DNA of 64,000 bases from Pseudomonadota bacterium (lineage in GTDB: Bacteria; Pseudomonadota; Gammaproteobacteria; Burkholderiales; Sulfuriferulaceae): positions 62,001 to 126,000 of the forward strand of contig JAJYYK010000005.1 in NCBI GenBank assembly GCA_021801025.1, given 5' to 3'. A program made the translations under genes and the position numbers. The notes beneath the pieces are model-generated. The model was not told the origin of the DNA and searched no databases. It saw only the letters and a list, made by a program, of their open reading frames with translations. Each line of letters begins with the position of its first letter. Positions within the stretch are counted from its first letter, which is position 1. Below are positions 8,528 to 19,315 of this stretch, one piece after another.

Positions 8528-8543
8528 GAGGAAAGAGCCGTCA

Positions 8544-8757
8544 TCATAGCAAAATTCTCAACATTTGACTTGAAAATGGTTGAGAAGAATCTTTTACACG
8601 ATATGGCAAGCGTGGCCCAGACAAGACGGCATACGGTGAAAAACGGTCTCGGTGCTTTCTAACCCGCGCAAGCAGATTAAATGCGTAAGACAGCCTGAAC
8701 CAAAAGCGGGGTGTATGCAGACCACATGAAGATTTCGAACCATTTTTCGGCAGAAGC
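8544..8757 (+). pseudogene. Decayed coding tail of a possible mobile element
   Basis: This part of the 547-bp gap between 8527 and 9075 has no intact gene. One plus-strand frame reads as a coherent basic C-terminal tail (RYGKRGPDKTAYGEKR, a stop, then NQKRGVCRPHEDFEPFFGRS). It runs into the hairpin element that follows, where the frame continues NEVTGLQVGG. The relation to an insertion-sequence protein is inferred from basic composition and from the repeat that follows; no family match is claimed. Confidence 0.3.
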
Positions 8758-8917
8758 AATGAGGTCACCGGCCTTCAGGTCGGTGGATATTTAGTCAGGG
8801 AGGGGTGTGCATCCCCTCCCTGACCGCGCCTTTAAAACCCCGCCCTTCATGGCGGGGTTCGGCGCTCCTGCCGGCCTTCAGGCTGGGGTTTTAAACCAGC
8901 AAGGAAAAAGGATAAAC
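8758..8917 (+). repeat. Long copy of dispersed element with four consecutive hairpins
   Basis: Four stem-loops follow one another: 8767-8784 (ACCGGCC-TTCA-GGTCGGT); 8794-8824 (12-bp perfect stem GTCAGGGAGGGG); 8836-8859 (9-bp stem AACCCCGCC/GGCGGGGTT); and 8871-8886 (CCGGCC-TTCA-GGCTGG). The outer flanks match the 56-bp element at 1059-1114. The spacing and structure resemble the structured 3' ends of IS200/IS605-type elements, but this is an inference. The remainder up to 9074 is the yciB upstream region and shows nothing else. Confidence 0.7.
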
Positions 8918-9074
8918 ACATATAGTCATCGGACGAAGGTCCCCGAAAATAAGTTGGACGACACCCCCACCTCAGTCACAAAATATTGTACCGCCACCTG
9001 CGCCAACAATTCAAAACTAAGCTAAAATCACGCAATGTTGTTACTTTTAGCGCTGTCCCAGCGAAAATATACCC

Positions 9075-9614
9075 ATGAAATTCCTGTTTGATTTATTTCC
9101 TGTCTTACTGTTTTTTGTCGCTTATAAATTTTTTGGTATTTTTGTCGCCACTTGGGTCGCTGTGGCCAGCAGCGTAGCGCAAATTGCATGGCTTAAGTTA
9201 CGTGGCAGAAAAGTCGATGGCATGATGTGGTTAAGTTTTGGAATTATCGTGGTATTGGGTGGTGCGACGCTGATTTCTCACAACATCACCTTCATCAAAT
9301 GGAAACTCACTGTCCTGTACTGGTTGTACGCATCAATTCTGCTGGGCAGTGACTGGTTCTATAAAAAAAATCTGATTCGCGCCATGCTGGGAACACAGAT
9401 CAGTCTGCCGGATGCCATTTGGCGCAAACTGAACCTGAGCTGGGTTTCTTTCTTCGTTTTCATGGGTGGGCTTAATCTCTATGTGGCTTACACCTTTAGC
9501 ACAGACATTTGGGTTAATTTTAAACTGTTTGGCAGCCTCGCTTTAATGGTTGTGTTCATCGTGGTTCAAAGTTTGGTGTTGAATAAATATACAGAAACCA
9601 ATACCAATGAATAA
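9075..9614 (+). CDS. yciB: Inner-membrane septation protein A
   Basis: This 179-residue, strongly hydrophobic protein has about five membrane segments and the family features: N-terminal [13 protein letters not shown], central [17 protein letters not shown], and [20 protein letters not shown]. YciB/IspZ proteins help maintain cell-envelope synthesis and septation. It starts the plus-strand operon yciB-yciI-bolA-ppiC and overlaps yciI by 8 bp. Confidence 0.95.
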   Translation: MKFLFDLFPVLLFFVAYKFFGIFVATWVAVASSVAQIAWLKLRGRKVDGMMWLSFGIIVVLGGATLISHNITFIKWKLTVLYWLYASILLGSDWFYKKNLIRAMLGTQISLPDAIWRKLNLSWVSFFVFMGGLNLYVAYTFSTDIWVNFKLFGSLALMVVFIVVQSLVLNKYTETNTNE

Positions 9615-9912
9615 TCTTTATGTGATCGTTGGTGAAGACGCGCCCAACAGCGGCGGTTTGCGACAAGCACATCGTAGCGCCCATCTCGAACGTTTACTGA
9701 CGCTGCAAGCGGAAGGTCGTTTAACCATTGCAGGGCCATTTCCTGCGATAGACAACGTCGAACCTGGCGTGGCTGGTTACAGCGGCAGCTTGATTGTAGC
9801 TGAATTTGACACGCTCACTGCGGCTCGGGACTGGGCAGATCAAGACCCTTACCTGCTAGCAGGTGTTTATTCGCATATAATGGTGAAACCTTTCAGGAAA
9901 GTCATGCCATAA
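9607..9912 (+). CDS. yciI: YciI family protein
   Basis: This 101-residue ferredoxin-like dimeric alpha-beta barrel protein has the conserved R-x-x-H-x-x-H-L-x-x-L pattern ([10 protein letters not shown], about residues 23-32). It also has the [22 protein letters not shown] segment typical of YciI. The biochemical role is not settled in the family. It overlaps yciB by 8 bp and touches the bolA start (TAATG), so translation is coupled. Confidence 0.92.
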   Translation: MNNLYVIVGEDAPNSGGLRQAHRSAHLERLLTLQAEGRLTIAGPFPAIDNVEPGVAGYSGSLIVAEFDTLTAARDWADQDPYLLAGVYSHIMVKPFRKVMP

Positions 9913-10178
9913 TGCGTACTGAGGAACTAATTCGCGAGAGATTAACTCTACTTTCTCCAGAAGTCTTGGAAATTGTAGATGACAGTGCTTTGCACGCAGG
10001 TCATGCTGGGGCAAGGGAAGGCGGTGGGCATTTCCGTCTGCGTATCGTTGCATCTGTTTTTCTGGGTATGGGGACGCTGGCCAGACATCGTTTAATTTAT
10101 GCGACGCTGGGTGATTTGATGAAAACACACATTCATGCGTTAGTCATTGATGCCTCGCCTCATAATTCGGTAGATTGA
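9912..10178 (+). CDS. BolA/IbaG family protein
   Basis: This 88-residue BolA-like protein has the class II KH-like fold core: VDDSALHAGHAG near residues 22-33, GGGHFRLRIV, and the signature RHRLIYATLGDLMKTHIHAL. BolA proteins pair with monothiol glutaredoxins around [2Fe-2S] clusters. A Grx4-type partner is encoded in this window at 40106-40423. The gene starts within the yciI stop codon. Confidence 0.93.
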   Translation: MRTEELIRERLTLLSPEVLEIVDDSALHAGHAGAREGGGHFRLRIVASVFLGMGTLARHRLIYATLGDLMKTHIHALVIDASPHNSVD

Positions 10179-10222
10179 TGTTGGAAAATTTGGTAAATTT
10201 AACTTTCATAGAGGATCAAATA

Positions 10223-11068
10223 ATGCAACTAAAAAAAATCGTCATTGCGACCACATGGGCTTTGGGTTTAACCGCACTGACAGGCTGCCACGCAGCCGAT
10301 AATGGTGCGGCTTCCCAGGCAGCAGCTGGCCAAACAGCTTCTGCGCCCGCAGCAGGTAAGGTGATGGCTGTGGTCAATGGCAGCCCCATTCCTCAAGCCG
10401 AACTGAATGCACTTGAGCAAGACCGCACGGCACAAGGCCAACCTGTCAACGATCAAGTTGCCGCCGCATTGCGCGAGAGCCTGATTGATGGTGAAATTTT
10501 GGCCCAACAAGCCGTAAAACAGGGTTTGGATCAAGACAGCAATCTGCAAATGCGTTTAAAACTGGCCAAGACCCAAATGTTGGCACAGGCATTCCTGGCC
10601 AATTATGTCAAATCCCACCCAATTACTGAAGCGGCCATGAAAGCTGAATACGACCGGGCCAAAGCGGCTGCAGGTGATAAGGAATATGAAGTAGAACACA
10701 TTTTAGTGGCCTCTGAAGGCGACGCACGCAAAATTATCGCGCAGTTAAATCAAAAAGCGAAATTTGAAACATTGGCTAAAAAAGACTCCAAAGACAGTAC
10801 CGCTCAAAATGGTGGCAATTTAGGCTGGGTAACACCTGCCGGATTGGTCAAACCATTTTCAGATGCGATGGTACAACTGAAAAAGGGCGAATACACCAAA
10901 GAACCTGTGAAAACCCAATTTGGTTGGCATGTGATTCGTTTGGTGGATATTCGTGAATTAAAATTCCCACCTTACGAGCAGGTGAAAGAGCAAGTGCGCG
11001 CCGGACTTGAGCAACAGGAAGTCAAAAAAGAAATTGCGGATTTGCGTGCTGCAGCAAAAGTAGAATAA
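10223..11068 (+). CDS. Peptidyl-prolyl cis-trans isomerase, lipoprotein (parvulin/SurA type)
   Basis: This 281-residue protein has a lipoprotein signal (lipobox LTGC, lipidated C22), an Ala/Gln-rich linker and a SurA-like N-terminal helical domain (VVNGSPIPQAEL onward). A rotamase domain follows (EVEHILVASEGDARKI; GGNLGWVTPAGLVKPFS; TQFGWHVIRL). It would assist folding in the periplasm. The start was set at the ATG preceded by GAGGATCAAATA; a longer open frame upstream overlaps bolA without a ribosome-binding site. It is the last gene of the yciB operon. Confidence 0.93.
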   Translation: MQLKKIVIATTWALGLTALTGCHAADNGAASQAAAGQTASAPAAGKVMAVVNGSPIPQAELNALEQDRTAQGQPVNDQVAAALRESLIDGEILAQQAVKQGLDQDSNLQMRLKLAKTQMLAQAFLANYVKSHPITEAAMKAEYDRAKAAAGDKEYEVEHILVASEGDARKIIAQLNQKAKFETLAKKDSKDSTAQNGGNLGWVTPAGLVKPFSDAMVQLKKGEYTKEPVKTQFGWHVIRLVDIRELKFPPYEQVKEQVRAGLEQQEVKKEIADLRAAAKVE

Positions 11069-11163
11069 ATGTTGTGACTATTGTTGCCCCGGGTACTTTC
11101 GAAGTGTCGCACCAGATTGCTTCGTCACTATCCGGGCTTCAACCCTTTTTTGGTTAAAAAATA

Positions 11164-11391
11164 ATGAAAAATCTTCAAGATCAGTTTTTGAATGCGTTGC
11201 GCAAGGAACACATACTGGTGTCGGTGTTTTTGGTCAATGGTATCAAACTGGTTGGAAAAATTGAGTCTTTCGATCAATATATGGTCATGTTAAAAGGCCA
11301 CGATAACATCAGTCAGGCTATTTTTAAGCACGCCATTTCCACCCTGTCACCGTCACGTCAAGTGAATGTAGAGTTGGGTGATGACGAATAA
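11164..11391 (+). CDS. hfq: Divergent Hfq RNA chaperone
   Basis: This 75-residue Sm-fold protein is recognisable as Hfq from [29 protein letters not shown] and [11 protein letters not shown]. Compared with E. coli Hfq (from memory), Tyr25 is Phe (SVFLVNG), Tyr55 is Phe (FKHA) and Gln33 is Val. The LLKNTVSQ loop is two residues longer (LKGHDNISQ), and there is almost no C-terminal tail. The catalytic-face residues Q8, K31, D40, K56 and H57 appear kept. It is not in the usual miaA-hfq-hflX setting but between ppiC and a TonB operon, so it is probably a second copy. Confidence 0.85.
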   Translation: MKNLQDQFLNALRKEHILVSVFLVNGIKLVGKIESFDQYMVMLKGHDNISQAIFKHAISTLSPSRQVNVELGDDE

Positions 11392-11442
11392 GTGTTGAGT
11401 GTCAACACGCTTCTTCACATCAACCTGTTGTTCTGGTCATCC

Positions 11443-11754
11443 ATGCGCTGCTATAAGCCAAACATCTTCTTTAAACGCCAGTTAAGTTTGATCTGTCTTT
11501 TGCTGGCACTGCTGGTGAGCATACAGCTCTTTGCGCTCACCCAACATCATCACAATCCCGGTATCGATTCCGACCACTGCGCTGCTTGCGACTTGGGACA
11601 TCATTTTTCAACAGGCAGCAAGTCACCATCGCCATCGTTGACCTTGCTGAGTCTGGTTTTAATCTGGTTGACACTCCGTTTACCCTCTGTGACAACGCTA
11701 CATACCAAGTGCGCCTATTTATACCCTGCATCCCAAGCTCCCCCACAATCCTGA
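11443..11754 (+). CDS. His/Cys-motif small membrane protein, DUF2946-like
   Basis: This 103-residue protein has a hydrophobic N-terminal segment (about residues 12-32) and then a putative metal-binding stretch HHHNPGIDSDHCAACDLGHH. A second hydrophobic segment follows (about 65-80). The topology and the H...HCAAC pattern resemble DUF2946-type proteins, which are often found beside TonB-dependent metal or copper uptake genes. It precedes the TonB receptor by about 120 bp. An alternative GTG start at 11392 overlaps the hfq stop. The family assignment is tentative; no substrate can be named. Confidence 0.6.
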   Translation: MRCYKPNIFFKRQLSLICLLLALLVSIQLFALTQHHHNPGIDSDHCAACDLGHHFSTGSKSPSPSLTLLSLVLIWLTLRLPSVTTLHTKCAYLYPASQAPPQS

Positions 11755-11873
11755 GTGGCCACAAAATGTTGCGGATCGTTGTTGTACGCGGCATGACACG
11801 ACACTTCAGACCACCTCTCAAACAGATTTTTGCTTGGGGACGTCTATGATTTTGGAAATACTGGAGAATTTGG

Positions 11874-14252
11874 ATGCTGTTTTTGACCCGCACTCGTATC
11901 GCTTTGGCTTGCGCATTGGGTGTTGCAAGCCTCACCACTGTTTACGCGGCTGATCTGCCACCAGGAGAAATTGCGGGCCAAATCTCTAACGCGATAGGCG
12001 TACCCATACAAAATGTTCGCATTACCGCCCAATCTCAAAATGGCAAAATCCTGGAGACCACACAAAGCGATGTCCACGGTTATTTTTACTTCCGTCACCT
12101 GTCAGCGGGTATTTATGCCCTCATCGCCAACAAACCACATTACCAAACCGGCACAGACATTGTCGTACTCACTGCACTGCAGGGGCAATCCCGACGCATT
12201 ACCCTCGCCAGCGAGCAAGCCTTAAGCTTGCATGTACAAGCAAAACAAACCCACCCTGGCCCCAACAAGGTTTCTATCGCGAACGGCGGCGTCAGCAGTT
12301 ACCACATCACCAGTCAAGACATTGCACAAATGCCTGAAGGTGACGACACGCCGCTGAATCAAGTACTGTTACAAGCGCCCGGCGTGGTACAGGATTCTTT
12401 CGGGCAATTGCATGTGCGTGGAGACCATGCGAATTTACAATACCGTATCAACGGCATTTTATTACCTGACTCTGTCTCAGGCTTCGGACAAACCCTGAAT
12501 AGCCAACTGATCAGCAATGTCAATTTACTGACCGGTACCTTAAGCGCTGAATATGGTTTTCACACCGCTGGCATTGTCGATATTCACACCCAAACGGGTG
12601 CATTCGATCAGGGCGGCCAGGTTGAGGTGATGGGTGGCGACCAGAACACCAGCCAGGCCTCGGGAGAAATCAAGGGACACAAGGGCGATTTCAGTTATTT
12701 TATGGATGTGTCCGGTCTGCAAAATAATTTGGGTATCGAAAACCCCATGCCCACGCGTACTGCCATTCACGATGCCTCGACGCAGAACAATGGCTTTGCT
12801 TATTTTTCTTATAAAATCAGCGATGCCCTGCGTGCCAGTGCAATATTCGGTATCTCGGACAATCGTTTCCAAATACCAAACATCGCGGGACAAACACCCC
12901 AATATAACCTTAATGGTGTGATCAATGACCCTTCGCAAACCCTGAACGAACAACAGCAGGAAGCCACCAATTTTGGCGTGCTCGCACTGCAAGGCACAGT
13001 GGGCGCCAACATGGACTATCAAGTCTCGGTATTTAGCCGCTACCAGCGCATCGCATACAGCCCCGATATCGCTGGCGATCTGATTTACACCGGCGTGGCA
13101 TCACAAACTTTACGTGACACGCAGAACAATGGTGTGCAAGCCGACGGTTCCTGGCGCTTTTCACCCACACACACCTTCCGCACGGGTATGTTCGCGAGCG
13201 CGGAACAAGTCCAGACCAACAGCGCATTATCGATGTTCAGCGGTACGATGGACCCCAGTACTGGAAACATCACGCAAACCTCCACCACCCCGCTTCCCGA
13301 TCAATACTACGCAAATGATCAGTTGGTACAGCTGTTTGGCCTGTATGCAGAAGATGAATGGCAAGCAACTCGCCTTCTTACCATCGATTATGGTTTGCGT
13401 TTTGATCAAGTCAATGCCTATGTCGACCAGCACCAAATCAGTCCCCGTCTCAGTGCAATTTATCAACTCACCCCTACCACCGCAGTTCATGCAGGCTATG
13501 CGCATTATTTCACCCCACCACCTAATGAGTTGGTAAGCAATCAACAGATTGCGGGCGCGATCAACACCACTAACCAACCCCCTGGCGGGACGCAGAATAG
13601 CCCTGTGCAATCGGAATCCGATGACTACTATGACATTGGCATCAATAAAACCTTGAGCCCCACGACAACTGCAGGCTTGGACACTTACTACAAACACGTG
13701 ACCAACCTGCTGGATGAAGGACAATTTGGCTCGGCACTGCTGTATACCCCATTCAATTATGCGCAAGGTAAAATTTATGGGGCTGAATTCACGCTTGCTT
13801 ACCATAAAGATGCCCTTTCGTCTTATTTCAACCTGTCACGTTCCGCAGCGTTTGGTAAGGGTATTGAATCTGCACAATACAATTTTTCTCCGGCTGAATT
13901 AGCCTACATTGCAAACAACTACGTCCATCTCGATCATGACCAGACATGGACGGCTTCTTCAGGCGTGTCATGGCAACAGCACCAGTTTACTTACAGTTCG
14001 GATTTAATTTATGGCAGCGGTTTACGTAGCGGGTTTGCCAACACCGCTCACCTACCGGGTTATGTACAAATCAATGCCTCAATCATGCGTCCGATCCTCA
14101 TCCCTGAATGGGGTAAAATTGATGTGCGACTGATCGTGCTAAATCTGTTTGGCGCCACTTATGAAATTCGTAACGGTACGGGTATTGGCGTGGGTGCGCC
14201 ACAATATGGACCACCCCGCACAGCTCTGGTCGCTTTGACCAAAAAGTTTTAA
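11874..14252 (+). CDS. TonB-dependent outer-membrane receptor with N-terminal CnaB-like domain
   Basis: This 792-residue receptor has a signal peptide (cleavage near A25), then a carboxypeptidase-regulatory/CnaB-like domain (about 28-110: GEIAGQISNAIGVPIQNVRI...). The plug domain follows (about 135-245: LLQAPGVVQDSFGQLHVRG, LSAEYGFHTAGIVDIHT). The beta-barrel ends in the terminal aromatic KKF. Receptors of this class import scarce or large ligands using TonB energy. The ligand is not evident; there is no Fur-type box upstream. A ribosome-binding site GGAGAA precedes the ATG. The ExbB, ExbD and TonB genes follow directly, so this is a dedicated uptake operon. Confidence 0.93.
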   Translation: MLFLTRTRIALACALGVASLTTVYAADLPPGEIAGQISNAIGVPIQNVRITAQSQNGKILETTQSDVHGYFYFRHLSAGIYALIANKPHYQTGTDIVVLTALQGQSRRITLASEQALSLHVQAKQTHPGPNKVSIANGGVSSYHITSQDIAQMPEGDDTPLNQVLLQAPGVVQDSFGQLHVRGDHANLQYRINGILLPDSVSGFGQTLNSQLISNVNLLTGTLSAEYGFHTAGIVDIHTQTGAFDQGGQVEVMGGDQNTSQASGEIKGHKGDFSYFMDVSGLQNNLGIENPMPTRTAIHDASTQNNGFAYFSYKISDALRASAIFGISDNRFQIPNIAGQTPQYNLNGVINDPSQTLNEQQQEATNFGVLALQGTVGANMDYQVSVFSRYQRIAYSPDIAGDLIYTGVASQTLRDTQNNGVQADGSWRFSPTHTFRTGMFASAEQVQTNSALSMFSGTMDPSTGNITQTSTTPLPDQYYANDQLVQLFGLYAEDEWQATRLLTIDYGLRFDQVNAYVDQHQISPRLSAIYQLTPTTAVHAGYAHYFTPPPNELVSNQQIAGAINTTNQPPGGTQNSPVQSESDDYYDIGINKTLSPTTTAGLDTYYKHVTNLLDEGQFGSALLYTPFNYAQGKIYGAEFTLAYHKDALSSYFNLSRSAAFGKGIESAQYNFSPAELAYIANNYVHLDHDQTWTASSGVSWQQHQFTYSSDLIYGSGLRSGFANTAHLPGYVQINASIMRPILIPEWGKIDVRLIVLNLFGATYEIRNGTGIGVGAPQYGPPRTALVALTKKF

Positions 14253-14285
14253 TGTTTGTTTTCAATGATTCTTTAAGGAAATACC

Positions 14286-14915
14286 ATGCAAACGATACAA
14301 AACAGCTGGATGGCATTCAAACTTGGCGGCGTGATGATGTGGCCACTGTCCTTGCTCGCGGTACTGGCGCTCGCCATCATGCTGGAAAAAGCAGTGCTGT
14401 ATTGGCGTTACACCTCACTCGACGACGCCTTGGCCGAGCTATTGGAAAGTTACGATACACCATGGTCAACATTAATTTCAGAGCTATCAAAATCAAATAA
14501 AAACAATTATTTTTACAAATTTTTTCATGTCATTGCCGACAATAAAACACACCCGTTCTGGTGGGTGGAATCACGCGCAGCCGATGAAGCGCAACTCATT
14601 GAAAACCAGCTGTCCAAGCGTTTATGGTTGCTTGAAACCACAGTGACCGCAGCCCCTTTATTAGGTTTAATGGGCACCATAGCGGGCATGATGCACGCGT
14701 TTCAGCTCATCGGCACCAATGGTCTGGTAAACCCAACCGGTGTAACCGGCGGCGTGGCGCAAGCCTTGATTGCCACAGCACTCGGCTTGGCGATCGCATT
14801 AGCAAGTTTGTTCGGATTCAATTATTTTTCACGACTACAAGCACAAACGCTTGATAAAATGGAACGGCTGGGCACCCGGCTGATTGATCATATTCGCCTT
14901 GACCAACAAGGATAA
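14286..14915 (+). CDS. exbB: ExbB/TolQ-type proton channel
   Basis: This 209-residue inner-membrane protein has three hydrophobic segments and the MotA/TolQ/ExbB signature (TAAPLLGLMGTIAGMMHAF, about residues 119-137; VTGGVAQALIATALGLAIA after it). With ExbD it couples the proton gradient to TonB. It lies 33 bp after the receptor and 4 bp before exbD. Confidence 0.93.
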   Translation: MQTIQNSWMAFKLGGVMMWPLSLLAVLALAIMLEKAVLYWRYTSLDDALAELLESYDTPWSTLISELSKSNKNNYFYKFFHVIADNKTHPFWWVESRAADEAQLIENQLSKRLWLLETTVTAAPLLGLMGTIAGMMHAFQLIGTNGLVNPTGVTGGVAQALIATALGLAIALASLFGFNYFSRLQAQTLDKMERLGTRLIDHIRLDQQG

Positions 14916-14919
14916 TGCC

Positions 14920-15318
14920 ATGAAACTGCGTAAGACCCGCGCACAACGCAAAGGCAGAATTGAAATTATCCCCATGATCGACGTCATGTTTTTCTTGTTG
15001 GCCACATTCATGCTGGCCTCATTGTCCTTGCAGCGTCTTGACTCAATCAAAGTCAATTTACCGCAAGGGCAAGCAGTCAGCTTGCATAACGAGCAAATAC
15101 TGACGCTCGGCATCACCGCCGACAGTCAAATACTGCTCAACCGCACCCCGGTGAGTTTGGCCGATTTACCAGCACGTATCAAGCCACTATTGAATCAGGA
15201 AAAAAGTATTATTGTGTCTGCCGATGAAAAAGCGCCGCATGGCGTGGTGGTACATGCCATGCTGGCAGCCAGCGCAGCGGGCGTACAACATTTTTTGATT
15301 GCCGTAGCGCATGAATGA
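14920..15318 (+). CDS. exbD: ExbD/TolR-type protein
   Basis: This 132-residue protein has one membrane span carrying the conserved proton-carrier aspartate (IIPMIDVMFFLLATFML, D21). A periplasmic domain follows, ending EKAPHGVVVHAMLAASAAGVQHF. The start is the ATG at 14920; the frame is open slightly upstream inside exbB without a ribosome-binding site. The end overlaps tonB by 8 bp. Confidence 0.93.
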   Translation: MKLRKTRAQRKGRIEIIPMIDVMFFLLATFMLASLSLQRLDSIKVNLPQGQAVSLHNEQILTLGITADSQILLNRTPVSLADLPARIKPLLNQEKSIIVSADEKAPHGVVVHAMLAASAAGVQHFLIAVAHE

Positions 15319-15949
15319 ACCGCAAGGGTTTCTCCGCTTCCTGGTCATTGCCCTGCTGTTGTGGCTGGTGCTGCTACTTGGTCTTGGGCAAGCACTTTTG
15401 CCCAACCCAACCTCGCCAAGTGAGCCCACCATGGATGCGCAACTGGTTGAGTTACCCTCACCGCCGCCATCTGTCACGACAACCCCACCAGCCAAAGCTG
15501 TTGCGATTCAACATCCACTCACCACCAGCAAACCTGTCATACAGCAGAGACTGCCAACCCCTGTCGCGCCACCCTTGCTCTCCAGCCCGTATTCGACACC
15601 AACCAAATTGGCACCTGCACCAATCTCCGCGCCAGTTAAAACTGCCGTGACGCCGTCAACTAATCAAAGCGGAACAGAACAAATGGGGGCTTACGCCGTT
15701 TACCAGCCCAAACCAGTGATACCCGAAGACCTGCAAGATGTCGCCACCCATGTCGTGGTCTCGGCACGTTTTCACATCGCCGCAGATGGCACGGTGCGCG
15801 TCAAACTGCTCCATGCAGCGCCGGACCCTCGGTTAAACCAGGTGATATTGAATACCTTGAATAATTGGCGATTTATGCCGGCAACGCAGAATGGTAAACC
15901 CGTCGAAACCGACCAGGACATTGAAGTGACTGTTGATGTGGGTGGTTAA
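15311..15949 (+). CDS. tonB: TonB energy transducer
   Basis: This 212-residue protein has an N-terminal membrane anchor (about residues 9-30) and a Pro-rich periplasmic linker (residues 40-115). A TonB C-terminal domain follows (YQPKPVIPEDLQDVA; ARFHIAADGTVRVKLLHA; NTLNNWRFMPATQNGKPV). It physically links ExbBD to the receptor encoded upstream. It is the last gene of the operon and convergent with the L,D-transpeptidase gene. Confidence 0.92.
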   Translation: MNEPQGFLRFLVIALLLWLVLLLGLGQALLPNPTSPSEPTMDAQLVELPSPPPSVTTTPPAKAVAIQHPLTTSKPVIQQRLPTPVAPPLLSSPYSTPTKLAPAPISAPVKTAVTPSTNQSGTEQMGAYAVYQPKPVIPEDLQDVATHVVVSARFHIAADGTVRVKLLHAAPDPRLNQVILNTLNNWRFMPATQNGKPVETDQDIEVTVDVGG

Positions 15950-15961
15950 CATAGTCGGTTT

Positions 15962-16016
15962 GCGGGTTAAAACCTGACCTACAGGACGATCGGCTTTGGT
16001 AGGTTTCAGCCTGACG
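15962..16016. repeat. REP-like inverted repeat pair between convergent genes
   Basis: GCGGGTTAAAACCTGACC is followed about 18 bp later by a partial inverted copy (TAGGTTTCAGCCTGAC). The first arm matches the repeat at 20255-20278 in most positions. The site lies between the convergent ends of tonB and the L,D-transpeptidase gene. Confidence 0.55.
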
Positions 16017-16072
16017 CAGTGTGAATGATCAAATTGAAGCCGACCTGCGGCATAATCGGGCTGCTGTGCTCA

Positions 16073-17948
<1,876 letters not shown>

Positions 17949-18014
17949 GAACCCGATAAAAACAGCAACATATTACGCAAATCATCCCGTTTTTGGCGGG
18001 TGTACGCAATTCCC

Positions 18015-18554
18015 CTATTTCCTGGTCTTTAACCATGGCATCATCCGCGCCATCACATCGTCGTGCATGATAAAATGATGCTTCAGGGCACCAGCAATGT
18101 GCACAGCGATCAGTGCCAGGAAGGTATAAGCCAGAAACTGGTGCACATCGCCCAAAGTTTCGTGCAGGGTGTGATTATGATTTAATAAATCCGGCAATGA
18201 AAACCAGCCGAAAAAAGTCACTGGATGTCCGCCCGCTGACAGTGTCATCCAACCCACAATCGGGACCAGCACCATAAAACCATAAAGTGCAATTTGCACG
18301 ACTGCGGCCAATTTATCCAACAAACCGGAAATTGCATGCTGAGGCGCGCCATACACGCCTCGCCAAACCAGACGCAGCACGACCAGAGCCAAAATCATCA
18401 ACCCCACTGACTGATGCCAGACAAGCACCTGCGCTTTCTCTGGCCCTTTCTCCAAATCGCCCATCCACAGTGCCAGCGGAAATACAGCCACAATGAATAA
18501 CACCGCCAGCCAATGCATTAAAACGGCTGCCATTCCATAGTTTTGCTTATCCAT
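18015..18554 (-). CDS. Cytochrome b561
   Basis: This 179-residue four-helix membrane protein has heme-ligand histidines in the expected helices: MHWLAVLFIV (H14), WHQSVGLMIL (about H47), and HQFLAYTFLALIAVHIAGALKHHF (histidines about 138-161). It would pass electrons from quinol to a periplasmic acceptor. AGGA precedes the ATG. It is a single gene; the 220 bp between it and the gene at 18775 shows no RNA or further reading frame. Confidence 0.9.
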   Translation of the reverse strand: MDKQNYGMAAVLMHWLAVLFIVAVFPLALWMGDLEKGPEKAQVLVWHQSVGLMILALVVLRLVWRGVYGAPQHAISGLLDKLAAVVQIALYGFMVLVPIVGWMTLSAGGHPVTFFGWFSLPDLLNHNHTLHETLGDVHQFLAYTFLALIAVHIAGALKHHFIMHDDVMARMMPWLKTRK

Positions 18555-18774
18555 TTGGGTTCCTCATCAAAAAAGTGTATGTCAAATGTAGCATGGGTGC
18601 CAAACAAACGCCAGCCATTGAGTACCCCAACAGGAATACAAGCAGGGGACCGCCAGCGCAGTCATATTATAAATGACATACATACGCCACCGGCAATATC
18701 CGTGGCAAGACAGAGACTGATGTAATGGCTTGTGCTATGCTAATCGCTTCGTAATTGCAGTGTATTTGACGCTT

Positions 18775-19308
18775 ATGTTAATTAAAAAATCCTGGTTGGG
18801 ATTCCTGTTTGCTTTTTTGCTGCCCATTGTGCTCATTTTTGCATGGTGGGGCGCCTTTAACCACACGGATGTCCGTGAAACGCGCAGTGTACCAATTCGT
18901 TACGCCTACGTTGATTTTTATGGAAACCTGGCAGACGTCTCTGCTGCGCAAGATAAACTTCGCGCCGCAATCATTGCTCAACATATCGAACCCGGCGACC
19001 CTGTCGTGGTACTGTTCACAGATCCGCGCGTGACCAAAACAAATGAACAACAGGCACAAATTGGCTATGTGATTGCCCCCAACGCACTGGTTATTCGCCC
19101 ATTAAAGAGCGCCGTTTTACCCGCACACAATGTATTGCAAGCCAGTGTACGAGCCAGCATGGGGTTGGCACCAGGGATGGCATATCAAGCGCTATACAAT
19201 TACCTTAAACCGCAAGGAAAAGACATACGACTTCCCACCGTGGAGCGCTATACGCCTGGCACATCCATCAACCAAATGGGCACGCTGACTGTAGACATGC
19301 CGGATTAA
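18775..19308 (+). CDS. GyrI-like domain membrane-anchored protein
   Basis: This 177-residue protein has one N-terminal membrane segment (about residues 6-25) and a domain resembling GyrI-like small-molecule binding folds (RSVPIRYAYVDFYGNLADV; PVVVLFTDPRVTK). Two such repeats are usual in the fold. The role is unknown; homologues often sit, as here, just upstream of a CobD/CbiB-like gene (8 bp away), so the two may work together. A TTG 45 bp upstream is in frame but was judged less likely. Confidence 0.6.
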   Translation: MLIKKSWLGFLFAFLLPIVLIFAWWGAFNHTDVRETRSVPIRYAYVDFYGNLADVSAAQDKLRAAIIAQHIEPGDPVVVLFTDPRVTKTNEQQAQIGYVIAPNALVIRPLKSAVLPAHNVLQASVRASMGLAPGMAYQALYNYLKPQGKDIRLPTVERYTPGTSINQMGTLTVDMPD

Positions 19309-19315
19309 TACGCCC

